Positions 19,254 through 27,994 of a stretch of DNA of 50,015 nucleotides are shown here, in pieces. The position numbers were made by a program, and so were the translations under genes. The notes under the pieces were generated by a model. It ran no database searches. It was not told the origin of the DNA and worked only from the letters and a program-made list of their open reading frames with translations. The stretch is from an uncultured Muribaculaceae bacterium (GTDB lineage: Bacteria > Bacteroidota > Bacteroidia > Bacteroidales > Muribaculaceae), in the NCBI GenBank assembly GCA_910584125.1, contig CAJTXU010000020.1, forward strand, positions 1 to 50,015. The letters run 5' to 3'. How positions within the stretch are numbered: position 1 is the first letter of the stretch; every line of letters starts with the position of its first letter.

Positions 19254-20456
19254 ATGAAGAAAATGATTCTTGTTGCTTCCTGTCTCGCGCTTTGTTTCGC
19301 GGCATTCGCTCAGAAAGCAACCCAACAATACATAGTCGTTGACGACAAAATCAAGGAGGAGGTCACTCAGGCGGCCGCCGCTAAGTACGCGAAGGGGGAT
19401 GATATGAAAGAGGCCGCCCTCAGGACTCTTATCGGAGATGCCTTTACAGCATACTTCGGTCATAAGAAAACTCGTGCTGAGGTGGTTTCATGTGATTCAG
19501 TCAACATATTGAATCGACAGTTGGCAACGGCTCGCGGGACTATATCGAGTCTTAATAATCAGCTTTCGAAGACCAATACGAATGCTCTGTTGGATGCCAA
19601 AGACAAGGAGTGGAAAAACAAATGCGACTCAGTGAAACGGTCGATGGGCATCGTCATTGCTCAAAAAAATGGTGAATGCGATTCGCTGCAGCTGCTTCTG
19701 GCGGAAACGCAGGGACGTCTGTCGGAACTCAATACACGGCAGACGGCGTTGGAACAGAATGCATCGGTGTTCAAGAACATAGAGAAGAGGCTTTCCGATC
19801 TGCAGGTCGAGTTGAACAAAGCGTATGAAAAGTGCACCACAGGCAGCCTTTCCGGAATAAACGATTGCGTCGAAATGGAGACTGCTGCGAGATCATATTC
19901 CGACTTTATGAAGATGCTTGGTCAGGCAGTTCCAGAGGAACAGAAGAAACAGATTGCATTGATTCAATCGACATGCAAGGGTGCGGAATATTATCAGAAG
20001 GCATCATCTCTTCTCGACGGAAAATATGACAAGGCAGCTGTCGACAAAATGGTAAAGGAGTATTCTGAGGTTGAACCCTATCTTAAGAATATGAGTTCCC
20101 AACAGGCGGCAGAGCTTGCGAGAGTGCATGATCTTCTTAAATGGGAAGAAAATGTGATACTCAACTTCCGGGAAACCATATTGAAAGAGCTGCTGGATAT
20201 GAGATGTATACCTGATGAGACTGCATATAAAATTGCTTTGGACACAACATTGACCAACTGGGGTATCTATAACGGAGACGACCCCAATTGCAAGGAGGGC
20301 TACTACGACATCGGATACAGGTATATCAACAAGCAGCTCGAAAAACTGTATTCCGGCTTGAAAAACTACTCCAAAAATAAATTCGAGGATCCCAAGACAT
20401 TTGAAAAGTTCCTGAAAGGCATCGGCGACTCGCTCGGTGACAAGACAGGCTCATAA
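19254..20456 (+). CDS. Exported coiled-coil protein, srf operon
   Basis: 400 aa from ATG 19254, or 402 from ATG 19248. The signal peptide MKKMILVASCLALCFAAFA is cleaved before QKATQQ, giving a periplasmic protein. Residues ~85-200 have heptad-rich sequence (NRQLATARGTISSLNNQLSK; RLSELNTRQTALEQNASVF; IEKRLSDLQVELNKAYEK), a long coiled coil followed by an alpha-helical C-terminal half. No enzymatic motif. It may be a periplasmic spacer or scaffold between the inner-membrane proteins and the operon's lipoproteins (inference). Confidence 0.78.
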   Translation: MKKMILVASCLALCFAAFAQKATQQYIVVDDKIKEEVTQAAAAKYAKGDDMKEAALRTLIGDAFTAYFGHKKTRAEVVSCDSVNILNRQLATARGTISSLNNQLSKTNTNALLDAKDKEWKNKCDSVKRSMGIVIAQKNGECDSLQLLLAETQGRLSELNTRQTALEQNASVFKNIEKRLSDLQVELNKAYEKCTTGSLSGINDCVEMETAARSYSDFMKMLGQAVPEEQKKQIALIQSTCKGAEYYQKASSLLDGKYDKAAVDKMVKEYSEVEPYLKNMSSQQAAELARVHDLLKWEENVILNFRETILKELLDMRCIPDETAYKIALDTTLTNWGIYNGDDPNCKEGYYDIGYRYINKQLEKLYSGLKNYSKNKFEDPKTFEKFLKGIGDSLGDKTGS

Positions 20457-20507
20457 GAACTGCACATAATAACTGCACATAAGAACCGCGAAATAGACCT
20501 AAAGCGC

Positions 20508-21425
20508 ATGGAAATAAACGCAAAACTCAGGTTGTTGAACTGCACGGGGTACGCACTGCGGCAGGGAGACGACCTGCAGAAAATACAGACCGAGATTATG
20601 GAGGTTGCCTTCATAGCCCCTGTTGCCTTCATCCTCGATGACGGAGGCGACATCAAATGCACTGTCATCAAGGACAAGGCGAAGTTCGAGGACGAGACAA
20701 ATATAGACCGCCGGGTTTCGAATGTCAACAATTCGTTCAATGTGCTTTGGGATCAGGACTGTCGTACATGCACCATCTATCGGAACGAGCGAAATGCGTC
20801 AAAGTCCGGAATGAACTCATTCCCATGGATACTAGGCATAATATCTGCGGTAGTCGGAATAGGGCTCGGACTCCTGATCGGTTGGATATCATGGGGACAC
20901 TCCGATTCGAGGCCAGCCGTAATAGATGATTCCGACCAGGACTTTGTGGTTGTGAGGGAAGCGGTGGATACTCCGGTTGCCGAGAAGGCAGGAGAGCCGG
21001 CAGTTACAGATGATATAGCGGAGGCCAAGGATTATATTAGGAAACTTCATTCAAAGGTATGCACTAAGTATACTGTGCATAAAGTGAACCAGTGGTGGAA
21101 CAATATGTCGGATATCCAGAAATCGGCTCTATCGGAGTTTAAAATACCGGAACGAATAGAGGCTTATTATCGATTTTTCGAAGCCAGCAATATGGAACAT
21201 ATAAAAAGGCTTATCCATTATGATAGAGATATATTCTCCCCCTATCAGCAAGAGATAATATGTGTGTATGGAAGTAATCCCCGCACGTTTGAGTCACTTT
21301 ATAGGAAATATGGGATGACTTTCAGGATTGAGCCATACGATCTGGGAAGAGTTATCGGGAAAGTTGCAGAAGCGGAAGATACAGCCGTGGCAGTAGAGGC
21401 AGCTCCGGCATATGATGCCAAGTAA
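20508..21425 (+). CDS. Single-TM protein sharing the C-terminal domain of the 1096-aa protein
   Basis: 305 aa. Residues ~1-95 are an unassigned cytoplasmic domain; a TM lies at ~103-125 (FPWILGIISAVVGIGLGLLIGWISW region); a Val/Glu-rich linker follows. Residues ~174-280 carry KLHSKVCTKYTVHKVNQWWNN ... IPERIEAYYRFFEASN ... IFSPYQQEIICVYG ... FESLYRKYGMTFRI. These align clearly with residues ~978-1090 of the 15150 product. Both domains follow a TM, so both should face the same compartment. The two proteins look like paralogous partners built on a common periplasmic module. Confidence 0.75.
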   Translation: MEINAKLRLLNCTGYALRQGDDLQKIQTEIMEVAFIAPVAFILDDGGDIKCTVIKDKAKFEDETNIDRRVSNVNNSFNVLWDQDCRTCTIYRNERNASKSGMNSFPWILGIISAVVGIGLGLLIGWISWGHSDSRPAVIDDSDQDFVVVREAVDTPVAEKAGEPAVTDDIAEAKDYIRKLHSKVCTKYTVHKVNQWWNNMSDIQKSALSEFKIPERIEAYYRFFEASNMEHIKRLIHYDRDIFSPYQQEIICVYGSNPRTFESLYRKYGMTFRIEPYDLGRVIGKVAEAEDTAVAVEAAPAYDAK

Positions 21426-21445
21426 TCAGAATAAATCATAACATC

Positions 21446-22645
21446 ATGAAAGAAGTTTCGAGACAATCCCTCTACAAAATAAGGGACATCATACAGGGCC
21501 AGAACTATGTCAACATCCGTGCCCGACTCGGTCAGTTGCTTCCCAAGGAGTATTCGCGCCGCTTCGCGCAACTCAATTTCGGGGCAAGCAACTGCGTATG
21601 GTTCGGCGAGGACGATGTGGAGTATTATTCCTATTCCGCAGCGACTTCCGAAGAAAAGGAACTGATTGCCGAGTGTCTTGAGAATAGCAGGGAATTCGTC
21701 TGCTCCAATCTCGAGAAACCCATGCCTTTTGTTTCGAAACTTTTTATTGTTCCGTCGGCAGACCAGATTTTCTGGTACCGGGATGATAGGGGAGATGTCG
21801 ATGTCCTTCTCACCCAATGGGGATTTCAGGAGAAGGCGGCGCGTCAGGATGTGGACATTATAGACATTCTGATCTCAGAACCGCGCACGATAAAGCAGTC
21901 GGAGGTGACGCTCACATTCGGCTATAGCGACGGTTCGGCAGCGGAGAGCGTTCCTTTTAAGCTTGAGATATTCAACAATTGCAAGGAATGTGAATCTGAT
22001 GAGGATGCGAGATATTATGTAGGTCGCATTCATGACGGCAAGACATTCACTGTCTCCGACGAGAGCGGTGCGCAGACCCAGAACTTCACGGTCGCGAAGG
22101 GCGCGGAATATAATGTTGTTTTCAACCTCCTGACGTCTTGCCGTATCAAAGTCGTGAATCGAGACGGCGAGCGCAAGCCCGGATTCAGACTCAAGGTCGA
22201 CGGAAGCGAACTCGCCGCTGATGAAAATGGTGTGATTGAGATTTCGGATTTACTTCTGACTCCAGACAAGATGATTTCGGTGACGTTGCTGACCGGCAAC
22301 GGTCTCCAGCAGTTCGTGCCGGTCAGGGACGCCGATGCCAATGAGTTCACTTATGTCCTGGAGGAAAAGAAACAGGAGGTGTTGCCTCCTCCTCCGCCGC
22401 CCGAACCTCCGGTCGAGAAGATGGTGACAATCCATCTTCTCGATTATGACGGCGAGCCGTTGCCCGAGATTCCTTTCACAATCATGCAGAAAGGGGGAAA
22501 GTCCATCTCGGGTGTGACGGGGTCTGACGGAGTCGGCATGATAAAGGCTGCAGAATTTGAACCGGGCAAGAAATATGTGGTGAAATTCACAGTCACGCCC
22601 GAGCAAAGGGAAAAGATTAACAAAGCCAAGAAATCCACGAAATGA
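21446..22645 (+). CDS. Protein with C-terminal Ig-like/prealbumin-type domains and a polyproline hinge
   Basis: 399 aa, no signal peptide or TM. Residues ~1-130 are a soluble mixed domain (RDIIQGQNYVNIRARLGQLL start). Residues ~145-310 contain beta-rich segments with SpaA/carboxypeptidase-regulatory-like features (CRIKVVNRDGERKPGFRLKV). A proline hinge (VLPPPPPPEPPVEK, ~311-324) leads to a last domain beginning MVTIHLLDYDGEPLPEIPFT with a SDGVGMI turn. That pattern resembles small beta-sandwich domains near secretion-machine baseplates, but this is only resemblance. The stop overlaps the next start by 4 nt (ATGA at 22642), so the two genes are translationally coupled. Confidence 0.7.
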   Translation: MKEVSRQSLYKIRDIIQGQNYVNIRARLGQLLPKEYSRRFAQLNFGASNCVWFGEDDVEYYSYSAATSEEKELIAECLENSREFVCSNLEKPMPFVSKLFIVPSADQIFWYRDDRGDVDVLLTQWGFQEKAARQDVDIIDILISEPRTIKQSEVTLTFGYSDGSAAESVPFKLEIFNNCKECESDEDARYYVGRIHDGKTFTVSDESGAQTQNFTVAKGAEYNVVFNLLTSCRIKVVNRDGERKPGFRLKVDGSELAADENGVIEISDLLLTPDKMISVTLLTGNGLQQFVPVRDADANEFTYVLEEKKQEVLPPPPPPEPPVEKMVTIHLLDYDGEPLPEIPFTIMQKGGKSISGVTGSDGVGMIKAAEFEPGKKYVVKFTVTPEQREKINKAKKSTK

Positions 22646-24549
22646 GCAACAACGTCAACTTCAGAAAGAAATTCAGATTCCGCGACGACACGCTTGACTA
22701 TACGTTCCAGTTGAAGAAACGCAACTGGAAATGGTTATGGTTGCTCCTGTTGTTGTTGCCGTTGCTCCTGCTGATCAGGTGCGAGCGCGATATTGCGGTC
22801 ACCACTGTCGATAAGGAGAGCGGCGATGAAATAGCAGGTGTGGAGGTGACCCTGAATTATACGTCGTATTATCTTTATAAGGATGGTCAGCTGTTCTGTT
22901 CGGAGGAGGGACATCAGACTTTAAAGACTGACGGCGAAGGTCGGGGTGTGTTCAAAGATATGGGCTGCAGCGTGTATTCCTACATATTCCGCTGCCTCTC
23001 GCGAGCCTCTTTCGTTGCCGCCGGCGACTGTTACGTTATGGATCCAGCCCCGTCGGAATGTAACTTTCATTATACGAGGAATCATAAAATAACGCTCTCG
23101 CCTCGAGTTACGGACGTGAGTGTAAATGTAGTGGACCGGGAAACGAACGACCCGGTTGCCGACGCCCGCATTCTTTATACTTACAAACTCGGCAAGACCG
23201 CGAAGACAGATTCCACGGTCTCGGACGCAACCGGAAAGGCCAAACTGACAAAGGTGCCGGAATGTGGTGAAGTGACATTCACGCGCGTGTCATGCTACGG
23301 ATATGAGGATCTGACCAACGAGAAGCGAAGTGTCGCAGCGATGCTATCAGCTCCTGACTCCGCGACATTGCGGCTCCAGCCTTTGAAGCAGAGTTTTACA
23401 TATTTTGTGAAAAACAAATTCACGCATGAGCCTGTGCCCGACGCGACCGTCGAGGTGACATTGACCTCACCTAACGGTAACGTGATCGGAGGCAAGACAC
23501 GTACGAATGTCGATGGAAAAGGCCGAGGCGCCTACAAGGATGCCTTCGTTCTCGCGAAGGTCGATTTAAAGGCGACCAAAGAGAATTACAAGGAAGGCCA
23601 TCTCGACAAGGAATATACCGTCGAACAGTTTGCCAAGCTCCCCGATTCGCTGCGTGTAGTGTATATCGAACCGGAGCCCGGGGTGCAGCAGTTCAAAAAT
23701 GTGGATTCCTTGACAAATGAACCCATAGTCGGGGTAAGAAATGAAATACAGCGGAACTCGGTCGACGGAAATACTTATAGCGCAACCGAGACGAGCAACC
23801 GCAACGGCGTGTTTGATGTCAAGGCGATATCGGGCGACAAGATAGATATAAATTCGGAACATGAATATTACGAGCCGAAGCATACGGCCATCCAGAAGTT
23901 CGACAAGGGCCAGACCATCAGGATGACTCCGAAGAAACTTGACCTGACATTCCGGACGGTCGATGCAGATTCCTGGGAGCTTCTGCCCGAATGCCGCCTT
24001 GAGGTACGCACTTCGAGAAGCGGCGTGACGACACCTGTCTCCAGTGGCACGGGTGAGTTCGAGGTCCGTGGACTGTATTATGGCGAGACCATTTCGATTA
24101 CAGCCTCCAAGAAGGACTACAGCACCAACAATACGACGGTGCATGACGCGAAAGTCTCTGAACTTGCCAATGCTCCGCAACGTAATCGCGACATACCCCT
24201 GCATAAGGACCTTCCTCCATGCAACGGGGGTAATTCGGAGCAGAACAACGTTGCGGCAGGAACGGTCTCCGCGCCACAGTCGTTCAACATGGGGACGGAA
24301 CGCGGAACTTTTGTCCTGGATTATTACACCGGAAACAAGTGCCCGGACAGAATAGACGTCTATAACCATAAGCCCGGGGAATCGGCCGGACCGTCAAACC
24401 GATTATGGACTTCAGATATGGCAGTGACCGGAGACAACCACAGGCAGGTGCGGTTGTCGTTCTCTTCGGGAAGCGTGATTACCGTCATAGTGACAACTGG
24501 CCCCGAGGACGGATCGGCCTGGAGCTATCACGTATACTGCCCGAATTAA
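22642..24549 (+). CDS. Single-TM protein with tandem carboxypeptidase-regulatory/Ig-like domains
   Basis: 635 aa. A basic N-terminal segment (~1-28) precedes a TM at ~30-47 (WKWLWLLLLLLPLLLLIRC). About four beta-sandwich repeats follow, with recurring motifs such as TTVDKESGDEIAGVEVTLNY, VVDRETNDPVADARILYTYK, FVKNKFTHEPVPDATVEVTL and TVDADSWELLPECRLEVRT. The last ~100 residues, after a Pro/Cys/Asn stretch, form another beta-rich domain. With the N-terminus inside, the repeats are periplasmic. Coupled to 21446 by a 4-nt overlap. Confidence 0.78.
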   Translation: MSNNVNFRKKFRFRDDTLDYTFQLKKRNWKWLWLLLLLLPLLLLIRCERDIAVTTVDKESGDEIAGVEVTLNYTSYYLYKDGQLFCSEEGHQTLKTDGEGRGVFKDMGCSVYSYIFRCLSRASFVAAGDCYVMDPAPSECNFHYTRNHKITLSPRVTDVSVNVVDRETNDPVADARILYTYKLGKTAKTDSTVSDATGKAKLTKVPECGEVTFTRVSCYGYEDLTNEKRSVAAMLSAPDSATLRLQPLKQSFTYFVKNKFTHEPVPDATVEVTLTSPNGNVIGGKTRTNVDGKGRGAYKDAFVLAKVDLKATKENYKEGHLDKEYTVEQFAKLPDSLRVVYIEPEPGVQQFKNVDSLTNEPIVGVRNEIQRNSVDGNTYSATETSNRNGVFDVKAISGDKIDINSEHEYYEPKHTAIQKFDKGQTIRMTPKKLDLTFRTVDADSWELLPECRLEVRTSRSGVTTPVSSGTGEFEVRGLYYGETISITASKKDYSTNNTTVHDAKVSELANAPQRNRDIPLHKDLPPCNGGNSEQNNVAAGTVSAPQSFNMGTERGTFVLDYYTGNKCPDRIDVYNHKPGESAGPSNRLWTSDMAVTGDNHRQVRLSFSSGSVITVIVTTGPEDGSAWSYHVYCPN

Positions 24550-24584
24550 ACGATAGCATTAACCTTAAAATAGAACACAGCATT

Positions 24585-25370
24585 ATGAAGAAACTCATTT
24601 ATCTTACCGTCATGACAATTATGATTGTCTCAATGACGGCATGTGGCGGCGACAAAGCCGAGTCCAAACTGAAGCAGTCGATTGAGGAAGCTCAGTCCGA
24701 CCTACCTCTCGATCTCGGTATGCTCGGAGACCTGACCGATCTCAAATATGACGAGAGCGACAAAAGTGTCAAGATGTACATGACACTCAATGAGAACATC
24801 ATGAGCGTGGAGGCAATGAAGGAAAACTCCGCCAACATGAAGAAAATGTTCAAACTCGGAATGTCAGGGGAGGGCCCCCGGGAACTGATCAAGATGATAG
24901 CCGACGCCGGTGCTTCCCTGAGCGTGAGATACAAAGGCGGCAACTCCGGCAAGACTCTTGAACTGACTGTCTCGAATTCGGAACTGCAGGACATACTCAA
25001 CACCGACCTGGCTGAAGAGGATAAAAACAGGATGATGCTCGAGGGGAGCGTTGCCAACTTCAATGCAAGCTGTCCGATTAATCTCGGGAGTGGTCTGGTT
25101 GCCAAAAGCGCTTCGCTTGAGGGAAACGATGTGATATACGTATATGAAGCCGACGAGGAAGTCCTGGATCTGGGCATGATGCGTCTCAACGAAGACAACA
25201 TTAGAAAAGAACTTGTCAAACAGTTCGGTGATCCTTCCGTTAAGAATGACCTGAGTATGATGGCATCCGCAGGGTGTGATGTGGTTTACAGATATGTCGG
25301 AGACACATCGGGCGATATGTTTGAATTCAGATTTACAAATAGCGAACTGAAGAAACACCTGTCTCATTGA
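24585..25370 (+). CDS. Lipoprotein with two similar halves
   Basis: 261 aa from ATG 24585; 60 further in-frame codons upstream overlap the previous gene and are not signal-like. The signal MKKLIYLTVMTIMIVSMTAC has a lipobox ending at Cys20. The mature part shows two related segments: SMEAMKEN-like helix, then SVRYKGGNSGKTLELTVSNSEL (~105-125) and later VVYRYVGDTSGDMFEFRFTN (~236-255), with matching MI/MM..AGA/AGCDV contexts. This suggests an internal duplication. Function unknown; probably the last gene of the long operon, since the next unit has its own promoter-like block at 25431. Confidence 0.78.
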   Translation: MKKLIYLTVMTIMIVSMTACGGDKAESKLKQSIEEAQSDLPLDLGMLGDLTDLKYDESDKSVKMYMTLNENIMSVEAMKENSANMKKMFKLGMSGEGPRELIKMIADAGASLSVRYKGGNSGKTLELTVSNSELQDILNTDLAEEDKNRMMLEGSVANFNASCPINLGSGLVAKSASLEGNDVIYVYEADEEVLDLGMMRLNEDNIRKELVKQFGDPSVKNDLSMMASAGCDVVYRYVGDTSGDMFEFRFTNSELKKHLSH

Positions 25371-25430
25371 AACCGGCGGATTATGATGGGCCGAAGGAAG
25401 TATAAAAATCGTCTGATTACTAATCATACT

Positions 25431-25459
25431 GGGTTACATTCAAGCGGCCTCTTCATATA
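25431..25459 (+). promoter_or_regulatory. ECF-type promoter motif, site 1
   Basis: GGGTTAC (25431-25437), 15-nt spacer, TCATATA (25453-25459), then CAGGTAAA. An AT stretch (TATAAAAATC) lies upstream. It heads the unit starting at 25490. See the promoter-family finding. Confidence 0.7.
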
Positions 25460-25489
25460 CAGGTAAATAACACAAAAACGAGAACAGAA

Positions 25490-25774
25490 ATGAAACCGAA
25501 AAAACTTACAACCGCAATCGTCGCCTTTGTCGCGGTAATGGGAACAGCGTTCGCGGTGCATTCGTTCGCAGCGCCGGACCCGGCTCCTACGGCGGGTAGC
25601 TCGAGAAAGTTCGAGAAAACGAAAAACAAGTGTACGAATTCCAACTGCCAGTGCTCAGGCTATTGGGGTTACAAGCATCTGAACGGAACCTACGAGGGCT
25701 CATGTGCCAACAGCGACGGATTCGGACACACATGTAAACATGGTCCCGAAAAGCACGGACTCAGAAAGTGGTAA
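25490..25774 (+). CDS. Small exported Cys/His-rich protein
   Basis: 94 aa. The signal peptide (MKPKKLTTAIVAFVAVMGTAFAVHSFA, cleavage near SFA-APD) predicts export. The mature ~67 residues contain a C-x-C pair (NCQCSGYW), 16 residues, a further Cys, and an ending CKHGPEKH. This gives a CxC-x16-C...C-x-H-x4-H pattern shared in outline with the products at 25808 and 42920. A metal-binding knuckle is plausible; oxidised cysteines are the alternative for an exported protein. First gene behind promoter-like site 1. Confidence 0.75.
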   Translation: MKPKKLTTAIVAFVAVMGTAFAVHSFAAPDPAPTAGSSRKFEKTKNKCTNSNCQCSGYWGYKHLNGTYEGSCANSDGFGHTCKHGPEKHGLRKW

Positions 25775-25807
25775 CAATTACTAAAGAAATGTAAATACAT
25801 TGACATT

Positions 25808-26122
25808 ATGAAACTCAAAACATTTTCATTTGCGATTGCCCTCTGCGCGATGATGTTCTCGTCGTGTGGCAATTCCGCAAAAACGAGCGTCGACAGCGCC
25901 GCGGAGGCAGAGACAACTGCCGAGGTAGAGATGACAGAAAACGTGTCGGAAGAAAAGGGTGATTCCACCTACTCGATTCAGGCTTCCAGTGACTCGATTG
26001 TGACTCGCGGCGCGGCGTCAGTCGATGGTTTCGGACGTTGTTCGAAGTGCAACTGCAAGGAGTTCGAAGGCCGTGCCCAGACATGCCGCAACTGCGGCCA
26101 TGCATACAGGGCGCATTATTGA
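25808..26122 (+). CDS. Small Cys/His-rich lipoprotein
   Basis: 104 aa. The signal MKLKTFSFAIALCAMMFSSC has a lipobox (FSSC, Cys20), followed by an acidic Ala/Glu/Thr/Ser linker (~22-70). The C-terminus is GFGRCSKCNCKEFEGRAQTC-RNCGHAYRAHY, i.e. CxxCxC-x9-CxxCGHxxxxH. The CxxCGHxxxxH ending is nearly identical to that of the 42920 product, and DGFG precedes the motif as in the 25490 product. Lipid anchoring plus linker plus zinc-knuckle-like head suggests a surface or periplasmic sensor or ligand (inference). Confidence 0.78.
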   Translation: MKLKTFSFAIALCAMMFSSCGNSAKTSVDSAAEAETTAEVEMTENVSEEKGDSTYSIQASSDSIVTRGAASVDGFGRCSKCNCKEFEGRAQTCRNCGHAYRAHY

Positions 26123-26153
26123 TTATCTCCCGGATTCTCGGGCAGCGGCAAAT

Positions 26154-26179
26154 GGGACACGGGCCAATGTCCGTGTCCC
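26154..26179. other. Intergenic hairpin (9-bp stem)
   Basis: GGGACACGG (26154-26162) and CCGTGTCCC (26171-26179) form a perfect stem with an 8-nt loop, followed by GAAAAA rather than a T-tract. It may punctuate or protect the transcript between the lipoprotein and the DUF1810 gene, but is not a canonical terminator. Confidence 0.5.
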
Positions 26180-26195
26180 GAAAAATACTTAAGTT

Positions 26196-26624
26196 ATGAA
26201 TTTACAACGCTTTCTGGATGCACAGTCGGCTGTGACAGGCGGATACGGGCAGGCATTGGATGAAATGAGGCGCGGGCGGAAAACCGGTCATTGGATATGG
26301 TATATCTTTCCGGTTATTTCCGGATGGTCGTCGAGTTACAATCATATACGCTATGGGTTAGAGGGCTTGGAAGAGGCGGTAGAATATCTTTCTCATCCCA
26401 CGCTCGGGTCAAGACTCAGGGAGATAACCAACGTCATACTGTCCTATCCCGAGGGTTCAAACCCCGATGTATTCATGATGTGGAATACGGATGCCAGGAA
26501 ACTGCTCGCATGTATGACTCTGTTCGATCACATATCGCCGGATGATATATTCGGGCATGTCTGCGAAAAATTTTTCGCTGGCGCGAGATGCTCGCGGACA
26601 CTGTCGCTTCTGGCCGACGCGTGA
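26196..26624 (+). CDS. DUF1810 family protein
   Basis: 142 aa, the full usual length of the family. Diagnostic motifs: LQRFLDAQ at the N-terminus, ALDEMRRGRKTGHWIWYIFP (W-[IM]-W-[YF]-[IV]-FP), ISGWSSSYNHIRYGLEGLEEA-like, LGSRLREI, and SPDDIFGHVCEKFFAGARC near the C-terminus. Cytoplasmic, no signal. DUF1810 has no firmly proven reaction known to me; its recurrent company in bacterial genomes is with NAD/ADP-ribose-linked genes, and here NADAR and ADP-ribosylglycohydrolase genes lie 11-13 kb away. Probably co-transcribed from site 1. Confidence 0.88.
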   Translation: MNLQRFLDAQSAVTGGYGQALDEMRRGRKTGHWIWYIFPVISGWSSSYNHIRYGLEGLEEAVEYLSHPTLGSRLREITNVILSYPEGSNPDVFMMWNTDARKLLACMTLFDHISPDDIFGHVCEKFFAGARCSRTLSLLADA

Positions 26625-26748
26625 GACGACAGCGACCATCGTTACATCTCATATGCTTCTTAAAAGATTCATCTTTTTTAGGCAGGTTGAATATTCAAGC
26701 TTCAGGGAGGATTCAAAAACATATAAACAACAATAATTCAATAATATA

Positions 26749-27843
26749 ATGAGTAAATTATTACGAATACAATCTCTTTCGAAACTTGTGCTGGGTGTTT
26801 GCCTTGTCATTGGCATGGCGTCATGCGGCCACAAGGACGAGAAAGAAATCGAACAAGACCAAGCCTCTGGAATAGTTCTTGTACAGAACAAGAGTTTCTA
26901 TGAGGTCAAAATGCCGAACGATGAGTCGCTTTATTTCACGAGTTACGATGCTGATGACGGTATCAAGGGACTCTCTTTCGAAGCCGACTCAGTAGAAGTC
27001 GCTGTGAATTTCGGCACGGGATTCTTCGTGGGAGAGGATGGCACAATTGCGACAAATGCCCACGTGATATCAAATTCAATAGATGACAAGGATATTCAGA
27101 AGTCAATCGGGTCATTTTTTGAATCCCTCAAAAGTCTTCTTTCCGCTGCATATGATGAGAAAGCCGAGGCTCTTCAGCAACTGAATTATGCTTATGAGAT
27201 CGCAAACTACAGCCCGGAAATCAGTTATTCTGATTTTTATGCAATCAAAGAAGCTCGTGACGCTCTTGTTGCGGAAATGAACGAAATGCAAAGTACATAT
27301 AGCGTGCTTGACGATATGCGTGCCAACGATTGTGAAGTCAAATATCACAATGACGTGAGCATAGCGTATAATGATACCCATGTAACTAAAAATTCAGATT
27401 TCACCAGCTGTGTGATTAAGAAGACAGACTCGGAGCATGACCTCGCGTTGATCCAGCTCAATACCAAGAAAACTCCTGAAGGCAAATATGTTTTCACAGT
27501 TGAAGAAGAAGACCCTTATGAACACTATTCTTTCGGTGACAAGATAAAATCGACGATGAGCGGTGACAAAAATGAGAGGCTGTTTGTACATGGTTTCAAT
27601 ATGGGACCTGTTTTAGGTGAGACCAAAGAGGGCTTGAAAGCCCAGTTTACAAGCGGGTCGGTTAGCCAGCATACAGCAGACCAGTTGATGTATACCATAC
27701 CGACATTAGGAGGAAGCAGTGGCTCGCCTGTCGTAAACCGTGACGGTCAATTGGTCGGGGTCAATTCAGCGAAAGTAAGGGATACGCAAAGTTTCAACAT
27801 CGGGATTCGCGTCAAACATCTTAAGAATCTACTCGACAAGTAA
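26749..27843 (+). CDS. Trypsin-like serine protease lipoprotein
   Basis: 364 aa. The lipobox in LVIGMASC (Cys26) predicts a lipid-anchored periplasmic protein. The chymotrypsin/DegP-type triad is visible: His105 in TIATNAHVIS, Asp231 in EHDLALIQL, and Ser324 in LGGSSGSPVVNRDGQLVGVNSA. A helical insert (~115-200) separates the first barrel strand region from the Asp, longer than in typical HtrA proteases, and there is no PDZ domain. The gene is more AT-rich than its neighbours. It may process partners of the adjacent envelope system or serve as a stress protease (inference). Confidence 0.88.
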   Translation: MSKLLRIQSLSKLVLGVCLVIGMASCGHKDEKEIEQDQASGIVLVQNKSFYEVKMPNDESLYFTSYDADDGIKGLSFEADSVEVAVNFGTGFFVGEDGTIATNAHVISNSIDDKDIQKSIGSFFESLKSLLSAAYDEKAEALQQLNYAYEIANYSPEISYSDFYAIKEARDALVAEMNEMQSTYSVLDDMRANDCEVKYHNDVSIAYNDTHVTKNSDFTSCVIKKTDSEHDLALIQLNTKKTPEGKYVFTVEEEDPYEHYSFGDKIKSTMSGDKNERLFVHGFNMGPVLGETKEGLKAQFTSGSVSQHTADQLMYTIPTLGGSSGSPVVNRDGQLVGVNSAKVRDTQSFNIGIRVKHLKNLLDK

Positions 27844-27880
27844 GGGTTACGCTCCATATCCGAAAGATTCCTTTTTCGTG

Positions 27881-27910
27881 GGGTTACAAACCAGCCTCTT
27901 TCATCATAGA
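27881..27910 (+). promoter_or_regulatory. ECF-type promoter motif, site 2
   Basis: GGGTTAC (27881-27887), 16-nt spacer, TCATAGA (27904-27910), then GGGTAAA. The upstream T-rich stretch is TTCCTTTTTCG. It precedes the small membrane protein gene at 27995. Confidence 0.75.
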
Positions 27911-27921
27911 GGGTAAATGGA

Positions 27922-27963
27922 CAAGCGGCTGTTGAAGATGAGCTTGTTTCTGACAGCCGCTTG
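27922..27963 (+). promoter_or_regulatory. Hairpin in the leader of the 67-aa membrane protein gene
   Basis: CAAGCGGCTGT (27922-27932) and ACAGCCGCTTG (27953-27963) are perfectly complementary with a 20-nt loop. They lie between promoter site 2 and the ATG at 27995, so the hairpin would be at the very 5' end of the mRNA. It could stabilise the transcript or act as a regulatory element. Confidence 0.55.
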
Positions 27964-27994
27964 AATAGTTAATCAACAATCTAATCTGAATGAT

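Noticed and set aside
26154..26179. Hairpin considered as an intrinsic terminator
   Set aside because: It is followed by A residues rather than a T-tract on the transcribed strand.
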